Positions 1 through 11,480 of a DNA stretch of 64,000 nucleotides are shown here, piece by piece; position 1 is the first letter of the stretch, and each line of letters opens with the position of its first letter. Both the position numbers and the translations under genes were made by a program. This DNA comes from Galbula dea (taxonomy: Eukaryota; Chordata; Aves; Piciformes; Galbulidae): assembly GCA_013399015.1 (NCBI GenBank), contig VWZX01002867.1, positions 1,101,368 through 1,165,367 on the forward strand. Reading direction: 5' to 3'. The notes below the pieces were generated by a model. The model had not been told where the DNA came from. It did no database searches and worked only from the letters and a program-made list of their open reading frames with translations.

Positions 1-1574
1 TGAAACTTCCTTTTGGATTTTGTGGTGTTATTTCTCTTGCTAGCCATTTGATTTCTCCTCTGCCTGAGGCTTGTTCTCCTCCAGAGGTCTGTGCAGTTCC
101 CTTCTGACCCTTGCCCCTCACTGGATGTGGACACAAGTTTGGCTCTGACCAAACTTGGAAACTTTTCTTTCTCCTTGCAAAAGTCTTTGATGCTTCCAGA
201 AAAATCCTTGTTTTGCTTGGAGAAAAAAAATAAACCTTGGATTAGATCCCTGCAAAGCTCTTGTCTTCCTCAACTTAGCCAAGGTCCAGCAGCTACAGCA
301 CTTGTCTGAGCCACCACAAAGGATGTCCACATGTCTAAGCTCTTAGGAGTTGATAGAACAACCCAGGGAAGCCTCCAAGCCAACCTCTTTGCTCTGTCCT
401 CTTGCAGCCATCCTGCTCCATGTGCATAAAACCATGAAGAAGTGAAGTGATTTTGGGTGGTTTGAATGGACAAGCTGCAACCTTTGAACTAGGTGGCCTT
501 TAAAGGTACCTCCCAAGCCAAACCTTTCTGTCTGATTCTATTTGATATGTGGTTTTGCTTTGTGGGTTGTTTTCTTTTTTGGTAGCTTTGCAAGCAAGGT
601 GTTTGTGTTTCCTGGGGTGTAGAAGGCTGAGTTTCAAGGGCACAGTGAAAAGCAGGAGTTAACTAGGGAGCTCCTGCTCTTCTAGGCAGGAGAAGGTCTC
701 TCCAGCCTGTCCAAACTGCTGCATGGACATCAGTGGGGTATGTCTCCTGATTTTTGGACCTGACTGAGAGGTTGCATGACTTTTGTCATGGATGATCTGC
801 TCTGAGTGGATATTTTCTGCTTTCAAAGCAATTTTATGCAGGAAACTTGAGCACTTTGGACACTACTGGGGTGATAACTTCCACCCTCAGTTAGATGCAC
901 CTTGTTGTGAGCATGTCTGCTGGCCTCCTGCAGTGAAACAGAGCTTTTCCAGGTTACTCTAGGCTTTAAGCATGCTGGAGATAATGAATTGCTTTTCCTG
1001 TTCCCTTCTCCCATCTCTCCAACATCTCTTCCTCCCCCAAATCTGGGAACTCCACCAGGAAGTTGCACTCAATCAAATCAAAGTAACAGCAGATGGCAAA
1101 TGAAGTTGTTAATTGCACTCCAGAAGTTATCTTGCTTTCTACTGCTGGGACAAACTCATATCCCTTCCCAAACACCTCCTCTTCCTCAGGCTTATGAGTT
1201 GGACAGAACATATTTTAAATGAGGAAAGCAAAGCCACAATTACAAAATCCCTTTCTTGGGTTGTTTCCTATGTTCACCAAAGCTTGATAAATCATGTCAG
1301 GTATTTATGGACTCCAGGAGCAAATTGTCATTCAAAACACCACTTGCAGCTTTCAAGCCCAAATGAATTACTGCCTATGTCATAAACACCTCTTCCTTAG
1401 CAGCACATTCAGATGTCAGGATGCTGAGAAGCACTTTCCTCTCCTAGGCTCATTCAGGCCTCAGAGGAAAAAAGGATTCAATCCACTTTGGTATTTTTAA
1501 CTGATTTTTTTTCTTACCCAGTGGTAGGGGCAGGCTTAGATGTTCTGCTGAGACATCATCCCTGGAGGCCTTAG
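1..1574. other. Unique non-coding DNA, nothing recognised
   Basis: No repeat family, exon or RNA gene is recognisable here. Open frames are all under 100 codons, overlap on both strands and have no domain-like content. Composition is ordinary for avian intergenic or intronic DNA, with few CpGs. Confidence 0.5.
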
Positions 1575-1735
1575 AACAGAATCATAGAATCATTCAGGTT
1601 GGAAAAGACCTTTGAAAGCATTGAGCCCAACCATCCACCCAACACTGCCATGCTCACCACTAACCCATGGCCCCAAGCACCACACCTACATGTTTCCTGA
1701 ACATGTCCAGGGATGGTGATTCCACCACCTTCTGG
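1575..1735 (-). mobile_element. CR1 LINE 3' fragment
   Basis: Reading the minus strand, this is the 3' end of a CR1 retrotransposon. The terminal tail (AGAATCATAGAATCATTC on the plus strand) lies at the left, followed by the GGTTGGAAAAGACC motif and the 'CAGGGATGGTGATTCCACCACC' region, where similarity fades near 1735. The copy is 5'-truncated, carries no reverse transcriptase sequence and is inactive. It belongs to the type with a 'CCCCAAGCACCACACCTACA' segment, shared with the copies at 7.3 and 41.1 kb. Confidence 0.9.
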
Positions 1736-4207
1736 TCTGTAACTCAGTGTGAAATGAAGGAAGGTCTTAGCTGAGCTCCTGCAAAGACCCACAGAAGTTC
1801 CTTGGTTGTTTAAAGTCAATGAGAACCTACTGGCAACTGTGTGGTCTCATCTGTGCTTACACTCTCTATCCCAAACAGAGATCATCCTTGATCATCTCAT
1901 GGGCTTCCCACAGGACATCTGTATGGCAACAGGCAGCAGAAGTGATGCTGAGAGTGAGGTGATGCATGAACAAGAGGATGGGTGGTTGGGGGGAGAAGAA
2001 GTATGAATCCTGAGATGGAAATAAATCCTCCCCAGGAAATGCAACCTAGATGAGTGTGGAGAAGAGCAGTGAAGGCGTGAAGAGAGCCTGTGGTGAAGCA
2101 GTCACTGCATTTTTGTGGTGTCCTTGTGACAAACTTGGTCTCAATGCTTGCAGCTGAGCTCCATGAGATCTTGCAATTCATATTACTACACACCAGCACT
2201 ACTCAGTGCTGCAAAAGGCTTGTCTCCTGGCCATGAAGATGCTTTTGCCCTTTGGAGAGTCTGATGTGACTGTGGACTGAGAGCTAATTCTTGAAGAGCT
2301 CTTTAGCTCTAAAACAAAATTGACTGTCCCAAGAAAACATGACCTGTATCATACCCTGAGCTTCTCAGGGTGGAAGATTTGCTCTGCCTAGTAGCAACCT
2401 GGTGTTTGGGATTTACTTGGGAGTGTGATGGCAAAAGCCCACCATGAAGTATAGGCTGGGCTTTGGTATCATGACTGCAGGTACCTGATTTCTCATGGAT
2501 GTGAACTCAAGGCTGACAGAGGCAAAAAGCCTCTTCAGAGCTGGGTTTATGAGGGCCACTGATGTCTGGGAGGAAGATGAGGGTGAATGCCTTGCATTGT
2601 ACAAGCCCCCAGGGAGGATGTCTATGCCAAGAGGCTGATGCTGCTCTCAGGGGCGGTACACGCTGTTCTGAACCAGGCAGTACTAATAACCCATTATCTA
2701 TGTCCACTTAATGTCATTTGCAGAGGCCAGGGTGGGTGTGGGGTTGCACACCCTGAGAGCCCTTTGTTTCACAGGCTGCTGAGCAGATGGAGACCAAGTT
2801 GTGGCCCCAATCTCAGGATGCCCAGTGTATCCAAGGACAAAGGCTGGCAAGGGATGAAAGGAATCCTGCCCTCGTTTACTGCCCCGGCATCTACATGTGT
2901 GATGTCAGCAAGGATGGAGGCTGCTGTCATGGGAGGAGGTGGACATGGCACTCTTGTGATGGTGAGGTTACTCTTCTTGCACCATGTGGGATGAAGGTCT
3001 TGTGATAGAGATGTGTTTCCTCTTGGGGAGTGGTAGAGCTTGGTGGGTTTTGGACATTCACGGGGTCTTGCGTGATGCTGTCTGTGCATGATGTACACCA
3101 TGGTGGTTGCCTCCAGTGAGGTCCTACCAAGGGTGGTTGATGGGCAGACAACCAAGGTCAGCTTGAGAATCTGCTGGGAAGGGGAAAGGAAAGTGAGATG
3201 CTGAAGGCAGCTTGCTGAGGAAGCCTCATCGTAAGCATTTTCCTGCCCTGGGATGACCAACGTACATCCTGAGAAAAGGGCACTTTGCATTGTGCAGCCT
3301 GATGCTCTGCCCATCCTGCCAGGAACAATGGCCTTGCCTCTTAAAAACAACAACAGAAAAAAGGCATTTTCAGGGCTGTGGGAGAGAAAAACAAGGGGCA
3401 TTGGGGAGGATGGGAGAGCAAGAGGAGAGATGACGCAGGAGGAGCAGTGCGAAGTGGCTGGAGACGCAAACCTATGCTCTGAACATCCCAACTTTGTCAA
3501 CAGGCTTGGTCCAGGCAGCTGCTGAAGGGAAGGTGGGGAGGTATGAAATCAGGGTCATGGGTTGAAATCACTCTTCAAACTACCTCCTAGGGGTTGTTTA
3601 AAACTTTCCTCCCCAAGGCCTGTAGGATGTTGCTTTGAAGCATGGAGGTGTCTGCTCATTGGTATGGTCCCAGAGATTGTGGTACCTGCTTGGGCAGGTA
3701 AAGAGGTGGCTGCCAACAAGGTGATACCAACCCCAGTGTTGAAGGCTGAAGCTGGATTCATATGCTTTTGGGCTGTTTCTCTGTCAGCAGCTGAATTGTC
3801 TGTTAGTGGAAGCTCTCTGAAGCAGAAAGCATCTTTGTTGTCTTTGGGGAGCCCAGGAGGGTCCTGCAAGGTTCACAGGCTATGCAGGTGAGGTCTGAGG
3901 CTGCTCATAGACTGTCTGGGAGTCTGCAAGGGATTTTTTTCCACCAGAGTGGTTTGGATTGCAAGCTTTCCAGCAGCTGGGGCTGCATTTACTCCAGTTA
4001 CCAAAACCACATCTGACTTTGCATACTACAGACCTATGATTGGGGGGAAGATGGACCCAAAGGCAAAATGTTTTGATTTTTCTCCAGAACCAAAGACAAA
4101 GGACAGCCTCTTACCTCTCCAACAGCCTCAATATATACACATTAACCCTATAACCTGATTTTGCTGTCCCAGCTCAGCCTTGCCTGTGTGGGGATGGAGT
4201 TGGAGAT
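1736..4207. other. Unique non-coding DNA
   Basis: No repeat or gene is recognised. The longest open frame of the whole window (minus strand, 2769-3500, 243 codons) lies here. Its translation has no low-complexity bias but also no domain that I recognise, and it overlaps open frames on the plus strand. I treat it as chance. Confidence 0.45.
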
Positions 4208-4450
4208 CACAGAATAGTAGAATCTCCTGAGCTGGAAGTGACCTACAAGGATCATCAAGTCCAACTCCTGTCTATGCACAGGTTAATCCCAAAGTCACCC
4301 CAGGTGTCCAAGAGCATTGTCCATATGCTTCTGGAATTCCCTGAGAGTTGGTGCCATGAGTGCATCCCTGGGGAGCCTGTTCCAGTGCTCCAGCACCCTC
4401 TGGGTGAAGAAGGTTTTCCTAAGATCTAACCTCAACCTCCCCTGGTCACC
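4208..4450 (-). mobile_element. CR1 LINE 3' fragment, divergent subfamily
   Basis: A minus-strand CR1 end of a different, probably older subfamily from most copies here. It is recognised by GAGCTGGAAGTGACC, GGATCATCAAGTCCAACTCC and CCTGGGGAGCCTGTTCCAGT, then CACCCTCTGGGTGAAGAAGG. The 3' tail is degraded. The copy is 5'-truncated near 4450 and has no coding capacity. Confidence 0.88.
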
Positions 4451-5430
4451 AGAGAGATAAGCACCTGCCTGTCCTTCATCTCTGGTGATGCTGGTAGGGA
4501 AAAAGATGGATCCCTGTGTTCAGGAGCACCCTGCCTTCTGCATCCCATCAGCTGTGGCCTCAGCAGAGGGAGCTCATCCACAGCACTTTGGGGATTCCTA
4601 AATCACATTAGGGCTGACAGGGAGAATTTGAGAGGACATTGTCAAATTTTGCTGTCCTTGTCAATGAGTCTTTATAGCTGCTGCTGGCATTCCTGGCTTC
4701 CAGCAATTCCCCAGCAGCCTGAAGATTTAATGTCTTCCTTGGCTGATTGTGGCAGGGATTGATTAATCTGGGATGGAGCTTTCCACAGGCATCTGGCTGG
4801 CTGTGTTTTGGTGACAGGAAGAGTCATTTTGTGCTCTCTGTGCTCTTCTTTCTGCTCACTGCCTGGAAATCCTCCTTGTACCTGAGAGCTGTTGGAGAGG
4901 AATTTTAATTTTGGGGCTTGATTTTTGGCTTCCAAATGAGAGCTGAAAGGCATTAAAGCTTCATTTCCACAAACACACATGAAAGTCAAAGCAGCTGGTA
5001 CCTGAAGTGCCTCCCTGTGTTCTATCCTCCAATAACTCTGTTGTGTGAAGCAGCATCTGTATAATAATTCTCAGTGGGTGATGGTGAAACTCTCAGCACT
5101 GGCTTGCCATGGGCTGGTAGCAGTATCCCTGGACATGGCCAAGGATGCAGGGACTGAGGTGATGAGCAACCATGCCCCTGCTTTGCAGAGCTGTGCTAAA
5201 GCAGTGAGGCAGGGTTTTCTGTTGAGGAACTTCAAGCACTCTGCAGAAGGTTAAAAGTCAGCTCTGCCTTTTACACCCAGGGAAACAAGGTCATGGAGCA
5301 GGAGGAGGATGTTGCCCCAGGTTCATCTAACATTGAAGGGACTCTGTTCAGGGCTGGGTCACTGCTCTGGCCATTAGCTGCCACTGGTACAGAAAGAACA
5401 TCTTCTGAGGCACTGAGGATGCCTTGGAGA
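4451..5430. other. Unique non-coding DNA
   Basis: Nothing recognisable as gene, repeat or structured element. The open frames are short and overlap on both strands. Confidence 0.45.
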
Positions 5431-5690
5431 AACACAGAATGGTTTAGGTGGGAAGGCACCTTCAAAGGTCACCTAGTCCAACCCCCCTGCAGTCAGCAGG
5501 GACATCTCCAACTAGATCAGGTTGCTCACAGCCCCAAACAACCTGACCTGGAATGGTTCCAGGGATGGGACATCTCCCACCTCTCTGGGCAACCTGGGCC
5601 AGGGTCTCACCACCCTCTGTGTAAAATATTTCTTCCTTCTGCCTTGTCTCAACCTCCCTCTTTTAGTTTATCCTCTCACAACATAGTTGG
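5431..5690 (-). mobile_element. CR1 LINE 3' fragment, dominant local type
   Basis: A minus-strand CR1 end with the signature shared by most copies in this window: CAGAATGGTTTAGGTGGGAA, CTGCAGTCAGCAGGGACATC, CTAGATCAGGTTGCTCACAG, GGACATCTCCCACCTC and then TTTCTTCCTTCT. It continues into the region before the terminal hairpin and stops near 5690. The open frame across it is a by-product of the repeat. Confidence 0.93.
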
Positions 5691-6355
5691 GCAGAGATGG
5701 TTCCTTCCTTCTGCTCTGGCTAAGAGCTCTGGGGAGCTGCTGGTGGGTACTGGTGGCCCCTGAGGACATGGTGGAGGAGGGGTGGGTTTCCAGGACACTG
5801 CCATGCTCTGAGCAGAGCAGTCCATGCTGCTAACATCATGTTGACTAGCTAGCAAAGACAAACAATCCTCCAAACTGGAGCAAGCCAGGCCCTGCTGGGA
5901 GGATCCTGCCACAGAGGTTATTTGAACAACCTGAGGATTTCTTTCCTTTTTTTCTTCATTTTTGCCCCCNCTTTTCACAATTGTCCCTCTCCCCCCCCCC
6001 CCCCCCTTTTTTTTTTTTCCTAAGCCCTAAACTATGTGGAACTCAGACTAAACAGAAAATCCAGCTAAGAAAACATGATGCTGGGAGTCAGGCTGTTGCA
6101 GTGTGTTCCTGAAATCCAATTGTGGTTGTAAAGTGATCCCAGAATCCCAAAGATTACAACTACAGGGCACTTCACAAATACCAGACTGTTAAGGAAGGCA
6201 TCTTGGTTCCTGAGGCCCAAATGATTGGTGTATAATCTATATCCTATATGGAATATGTCATAGATGAGATATCAAGCATGATATAAGATATACAAGAGAG
6301 AGGTTGTTATAGGTTGTATAATCTCTCTACACCCATTGCTTGTCTATAATGTTAT
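5691..6355. other. Non-coding DNA with homopolymer junction and AT-rich stretch
   Basis: Contains an ambiguous base at 5970, a run of 16 C (5991-6006) running straight into 12 T (6007-6018), and an AT-rich imperfectly repetitive stretch at about 6225-6350 rich in ATATCC/ATATGG/AGATAT words. No gene is seen. Confidence 0.6.
5991..6018. repeat. C16-T12 homopolymer junction
   Basis: Sixteen C bases directly followed by twelve T bases. Such runs are error-prone in sequencing. An N lies 21 bases upstream, so run lengths here should not be trusted. Confidence 0.9.
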
Positions 6356-6665
6356 ATAGAATCATGAAATGGTTTGAGTGGGAAGGGACCTTTCAAGGTC
6401 ATCTAATCCAACCCCCCTGCAGTCAGCAGGGACAACTCCAACTAGATCAGGTTGCTCAGACCCCAAACAACCTGACCTGCAATGGTTCCAGGGCTGGGAC
6501 ATCTCCCACCTCTCTGGGTAACCTGGGCCAGGCTCTCACCATCCCCAGCATGAAAAATTTCTTCCTTCTATTGAGTCTAAATGTCCCTCTTTCAGTTTCA
6601 AACCATCACCCCTTGGCCTGTCCTAACAGGCTCTGTTTTAAGGTGAAAGTCCTGGTTATGTTGAA
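6356..6665 (-). mobile_element. CR1 LINE 3' fragment, dominant local type
   Basis: Minus-strand copy closely matching the one at 5.4 kb. The tail is TAGAATCATGAAATGG, followed by the CAGTCAGCAGGGACA and CATCTCCCACCTC blocks. It extends further 5' than its neighbour, through CACCCCTTGGCCTGTCCTAACAGG, before similarity is lost near 6665. It has no coding capacity. Confidence 0.93.
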
Positions 6666-7304
6666 GATAATGGCAAAAATCCCATAGACCCCCAAGGATT
6701 CCTCCCCAGAGAGTCACCTTTCTTCCAAGTGATGAGCAGTCAGAACTCAGCATAAAATTAACAGGACCTGAGTGTTCTTGGCATCTTCAGAAATGAAGTT
6801 CAAGGTGTCCTGAAAAAGAAACCCATTAAACTAGCACCTAAAAGCAGAAGGTGCTTCTCATCCTTCAGATTTGTTAAATCTCAGCTCCCAGCCTGACAGA
6901 CATAAGCCTGGGAAATGATGAGATCCTACCTGGCCAAAAGACAGTTTCTATTAATGTTTTAAAGCAGGAGAATGAATCAGAGAGATGCTGCCTGTTTGGT
7001 TCCTTCAGCTGCTCATCTTTGTTTCAGAGGTCATCACACGTTGCAGGATTACAAGGCAAGGAATGGTTTGGTGTAGCTAAATGCCCAGGGACTTGCTCAG
7101 AGCAGCTGCTCCATTTCTTTCCCCTCTTTGTGGGTGAAGAAAGGATGTTTTTTTGCTTTGCAAAGCCTGTGTCATCCCTTTTGCCCTCTCCCCTCCCACC
7201 GTGATGAGTAGCTGCAAGCTGAGCTTCTGCCCACGGCTCTCCTGACCTTGGAGATGCTGCTGCTGCAGAGTCACACTGGGCATGTGATTCCAGTTACAAA
7301 CTCC
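6666..7304. other. Unique non-coding DNA
   Basis: No recognisable gene or repeat. The short open frames overlap on both strands. Confidence 0.45.
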
Positions 7305-7490
7305 AACACAGTCAGTAAGGTTGGAAGAGACCTCTAAGATCACCAAGTCCAACCAATCACCCCCATGCCACTAAACCATGGCCCTAAGCACCACACCTAC
7401 ACCTTTTCTGCACCCCTCCAGGGATGGTGACTCCACCACTGCCCTGGGCAGCCTGGGCCAATGCCTAACAACTCTTGCAGTGAAGAAATG
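7305..7490 (-). mobile_element. CR1 LINE 3' fragment
   Basis: Minus-strand CR1 of the type with ACCATGGCCCTAAGCACC, AGGGATGGTGACTCCACCAC and TGCCCTGGGCAGCCTGGGCC. The final tail octamers are missing or replaced; the left edge reads CAACACAGTCAGTAAGG. It is truncated at the 5' side near 7490. Confidence 0.9.
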
Positions 7491-8045
7491 GATGATTTTA
7501 CATGCAGGATTGCTCTCAGTCTGCCCAGCACTAGCCAAAAAGTTTAACTGGGAGACAGCTTTTGGTTGGCAGGATATTTTCCAGGCTGGGTTTAACTTCT
7601 TTCCAAATGAGCAGTGTGTTTACACAGGACAACTGACCTCTGCTGGGCTAGGTGGGACCAGATAGCTGATGGTTGGGAATCAATTTGCTCTGCATGGGTT
7701 TGAAGCTGCTCATTTTCAGGCATCTGCATGTTGTGGTAATTTGTTAACAGTGTCACAAATGCTTCTTTTCCCCCTTTCTGTGTGACAGCTCCTCTGAGTT
7801 ACAATAACTCCCTCAACTCCTTCTCCAGCCCTTTCTCCTGCAGCTCTTGCCACTGCAGAGAGCAGCAAGAACACCTCCCCTATGCAACTTCCCTTTCCCT
7901 CTTAACCTTGACCTCCACTATGCTGAAAGTTGTTCCTGAAAACAACCTTGATCAGCAATGACATTCTAAAAGCTCTGCCAACCAGATGCAGCAAAAATCC
8001 AGACATGAGAAAGGTTCCCAGAGCCACAAGTTTTGAGTCATGGAC
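7491..8045. other. Unique non-coding DNA
   Basis: No gene or repeat is recognised in this stretch between two CR1 copies of opposite orientation. Confidence 0.45.
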
Positions 8046-8047
8046 CT

Positions 8048-8226
8048 AGCCTTCCCAGATTGCCCAGAGAAGTGGGAGATGTCCCAGCCCTGGAACCATT
8101 GCAGGTCAGGTTGTTTGGGGTCTGAGCAACCTGATCTAGTTGGAGATGTCCCTGCTGACTGCAGGGGGGTTGGATTAGATGACCTTGAAAGGTCCCTTCC
8201 TACTCAAGCCATTCTGTGAGTCTGTG
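8048..8226 (+). mobile_element. CR1 LINE 3' fragment, dominant local type
   Basis: Plus-strand copy of the locally dominant type: TTGCCCAGAGAAGTGGGAGA, AACCTGATCTAGTTGGAGAT, CTGCTGACTGCAGGGGGGTT, and an end close to CCATTCTGTGAGTCT. Only about 180 bp of the 3' end is retained. Confidence 0.92.
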
Positions 8227-11138
8227 CTGTGTACAGAGGAGCCCTGGCTGAGTGTTGCTGTGCATAAAAATAACTGAGCAGAAAGATGTTTCCTGAGCTG
8301 TGAGAGCAGCAGTGGGGAGCTGGACTCTGCCAAAGCCACATTTGCAGGGATGGTTGAGATCTGGTGACTTAAGTTCTGCTTGCACCTGAGGAGGCTCTAG
8401 CCCAGAGCCTTCAGGTTCTTCAGAGCTTGAGGTTTGTGCTTGGAATTCAGTTCACACCTAAAGACACTGGGTATGTGAAACCAGCTCCTACCAAGATGAC
8501 TTTGTGCATGGAGGCTGCAAAGGGAACCTGGATGCAAGGCAGAGTGTTGGTTCCTGCTGTGCAGAAATGGAGCAGGATCTGAACCCACTTTTTGATAAAG
8601 TACTTGAAAAGTTGTTTTTAATTTATTTTTAAATTCCTTTTAAACTCTTTATTTTTCCTGGAAATGCTTTGCTTAAGCTTTTTCCAGACTGGGTGGCAAG
8701 TCCACAGAGCCCATTAGTGGGAGATCCTTGACCTAGAAGTCATGATGAACATCTGATGATTAGAACCCTTCTCCTACCCAGCCAAAGGCCGTTTGTCTAT
8801 ATTGAATTTTATAAGAGTTAACTTTTGGAGGGACTGGAGCCTGGAAATTGAAACCCTTTTAATGGGTTCTGCTTGAAGCTTTTATTTACTGCAAACTCCA
8901 GGTCCAAAGTTGTTCTTACTGCAGCCAGCAGAAACAATCTATTTATTGCAGTGGACAAAGACTCCAACCCTTAGCTTGCATCCAACCTGAAGTCCTCCAG
9001 TCTGCATGTGCTGGCAGTGAATGAACTGCTCTTGCTTTCTGGTCTTCAAGCTCTGGAATCCTTTTTGATCCTGGAGATAAGGAAAAAAAAAGCCTTCTAA
9101 ATAGATGTGTCATGGCTGCTGCCTTTGCCATGAAATCCAAAGAAGATATTTAACTCTCTCCTGTCAAGGGATGTGTGTGAAAAAGCCTTGCTTGCTTACT
9201 GCCAAAATCCACCCTCTTCATGGAGATCCTGTGGAGATCTTGGAGCATCCATCCCTGTAAACATCATTGCTGGTGGAAAAGCCATTCATGAGTAGCAGGC
9301 AATATGTTCTGCTATCCTCTCCTCTGAAGAATAGGCAGTGCTATCTAAATAAGCTGTTTCCTGAGAAGTTACTCAAAGTTTCTGCTGTAGCTGCAGGCCA
9401 ACTCTCCTCCCCCAGGAGCTGGACAGAAACAAAGCTCTCAGAGAGGAAAGAGCTACTCTTTATGTCAGCAGACTGTGCTGTTCCTCTGAAGTTCTTCCTT
9501 TCTCCTCAGCCTCCTGGTTAATGATCTCCCTGCTTGGTTTTTTTTTTCACCTCCCATCATCTGCAGAAATAGCCATTTCCATGCCTACATCTGAGCTGAA
9601 TGCACCAGAGCCCTGGCACCTCTCTGTGATCCTGGTTTGTCCAAAAGCTGCTGCAAAAGTCCTCCCTGACATCCCATCTGCCCCTCTTCAGCTTCCCTTT
9701 GGTGGCTTCCCATGACCTCCTGCATTCCTTGCCCTCCTTCTTCAGCATCCTCCATAGTACCCCCTGACTTCCTCAGCCAAGAAACCACAACCAGGCATCT
9801 TCTCACAGGCTTTGTCCAGGACCACCCTGGCAGCAAGAACCTGGTACTGGAGGAGGGAATATTTGGAACAACATTTCCAAATGCCTGAGTGACAGCAGTG
9901 TTGTGGAAAAATCCTTCCTGTTCACTTCTTGGCAAAGAAGGCCAGGTTTGTGGAATGCTGTCTCCAGTGGACTGGTGGAAACCTGCTCTGATAGTGCACT
10001 TGGAGGAAGAAGTCTGTGTGGCTTTGAGTTGTGCCCTCTGCTATGTGTTACCAGCACTTAATTCCACCTTATACATTAGAAATGCTCCTTTGCCCTCAGC
10101 AGTCCCTTCAGGAGGTGTTTTGGACAACACGTCAAAGCAGGAAAGACTCTCTGAGGAGAGGGCAGACATAAGGACATGGCTGAGTGTTCCTGTGTTGTCT
10201 TCCAGGCCAGACCCATAGCCACCATTTTCATTTCTTAGAGCTGTTAATTAGCTCTATTTTATAGTCTCTACATGGTCATATCCCAAGGTGGGGATGAGTG
10301 GTTTGGGCTTTCCCTAAATGCCACTTATGGTCTCTCCCAGCCTCTCCTTCCTTCCCCTCCCGTTGCTGTCAGATCTCCAGCAGCTTTCTCCTGAGAGCTT
10401 TGGGTTGTCAGAGCCACAACCACTTCTGCTAGTTAATATTTCTAACAGGGTCAAGTTTTTGTTTTCAGAAATGCAGAAAAATTAGAGTGTTATCTGGGTT
10501 CTCAGCAGGCAGGAGATGATAGGAAACAACTCCTTTGGTGGAATGCATGTTCTGTAGCAGCTACTCAGCATTTGCTGGGAGGCATCAAACACATCCAAGA
10601 TACAAACCCAAGCAGAAGAGGAATAAAATGTATTAGGTAAACCCTTGGACCACCAAGTGAAGAGGATTTAGTGTGTATAATAAACTGCCTGGGTATCATT
10701 TATCACAGCTCCCCAGTGATTGCCTGAGGGTGATGATGGACACCATAAGTTGCAAATACCTAATGACGTGTCACAGAACAGAGCACAGGTGTCCCTGCAG
10801 GGAGCTGGGAGGAAACCAACCTGACAGCCTTAAGAAAGCAGCTTGTGCTGGCATCCACATAGACCCCTGGGTGGCTGGGCTCATCCTCCTGCCACATCAT
10901 TTGCCCTGTTTCCTGGTGGGAGGGCTCTGCTGAAAGGTTTCTTTCTTCCCTCCTTGTGTGGGTGATCCCACCTCTTTGGGCAGACTCTCTTTTCCTTTGG
11001 AAAGGGGAAGGGCTGGGGCAGACCTCTGCTGCTCCAAGGGGAACAGGCTGTGGCTGAGCCCCCCTGACCTCCCCTGCACCTTGCTCCTGGGTAGAAGAAA
11101 GCAAGAAAACTTGCAAGAAACCTTGCATTTCACAGACC
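8227..11138. other. Unique non-coding DNA, CR1-free
   Basis: Almost 3 kb without a recognisable mobile element. The open frames at 9.5-10.2 kb overlap each other on both strands and show no domain. AT-rich words occur near 8600-8640. I see no exon with convincing splice sites. Confidence 0.45.
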
Positions 11139-11394
11139 AGAATCCCAGCATGGTAGGGTTGGAAGGGACCTCTGGGGATCATCCAGTCCAACCCCACTGC
11201 TAAAGCAGGGTCACCCACAGCAGCTTGCCCAGGATCACCTCCAGCTGCCTTTGGAACCTCTCCCCAGAAGGAGACTCCACAGCCTCTCTGGGCAGCCTGG
11301 GCCAGGGCTCCAACATCCTCACACCAAACAAGTTTCTCCTGTTCAGATGGAACCTCCTGGGTTCCAGTTTGTGCCCAGTGCCCTTGTTTTATGG
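11139..11394 (-). mobile_element. CR1 LINE 3' fragment
   Basis: Minus-strand CR1 of another subfamily: TGGAAGGGACCTCTGGGGAT, TAAAGCAGGGTCACCCACAG, AGAAGGAGACTCCACAGCCT and GTTCCAGTTTGTGCCCAGTG. The truncated 5' end near 11394 abuts, within about 10 bp, the 5' end of a plus-strand CR1 fragment of a different subfamily. Confidence 0.9.
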
Positions 11395-11402
11395 CTTCTC
11401 AA

Positions 11403-11480
11403 CCTGGTCTAGTGGGTGGCATCCCTGCCCATGGCAGGGGGGTTGGAACTAGATGATCTTTAAGGTCCCTTCCATGATTC
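11403..11480 (+). mobile_element. CR1 LINE 3' end, short
   Basis: About 78 bp of plus-strand CR1: GGTCTAGTGGGTGGCATCCC, CCCATGGCAGGGGGGTTGGA, ACTAGATGATCTTTAAGGTC. The type matches the copy at 47.1 kb. It sits head-to-head with the minus-strand copy that ends at about 11394. Confidence 0.85.

Noticed and set aside
2769..3500. Longest open frame in the window (243 codons, minus strand)
   Set aside because: No recognisable domain, no upstream promoter or splice context, and overlapping open frames on the opposite strand. One frame of this length is plausible by chance in 64 kb with six frames.
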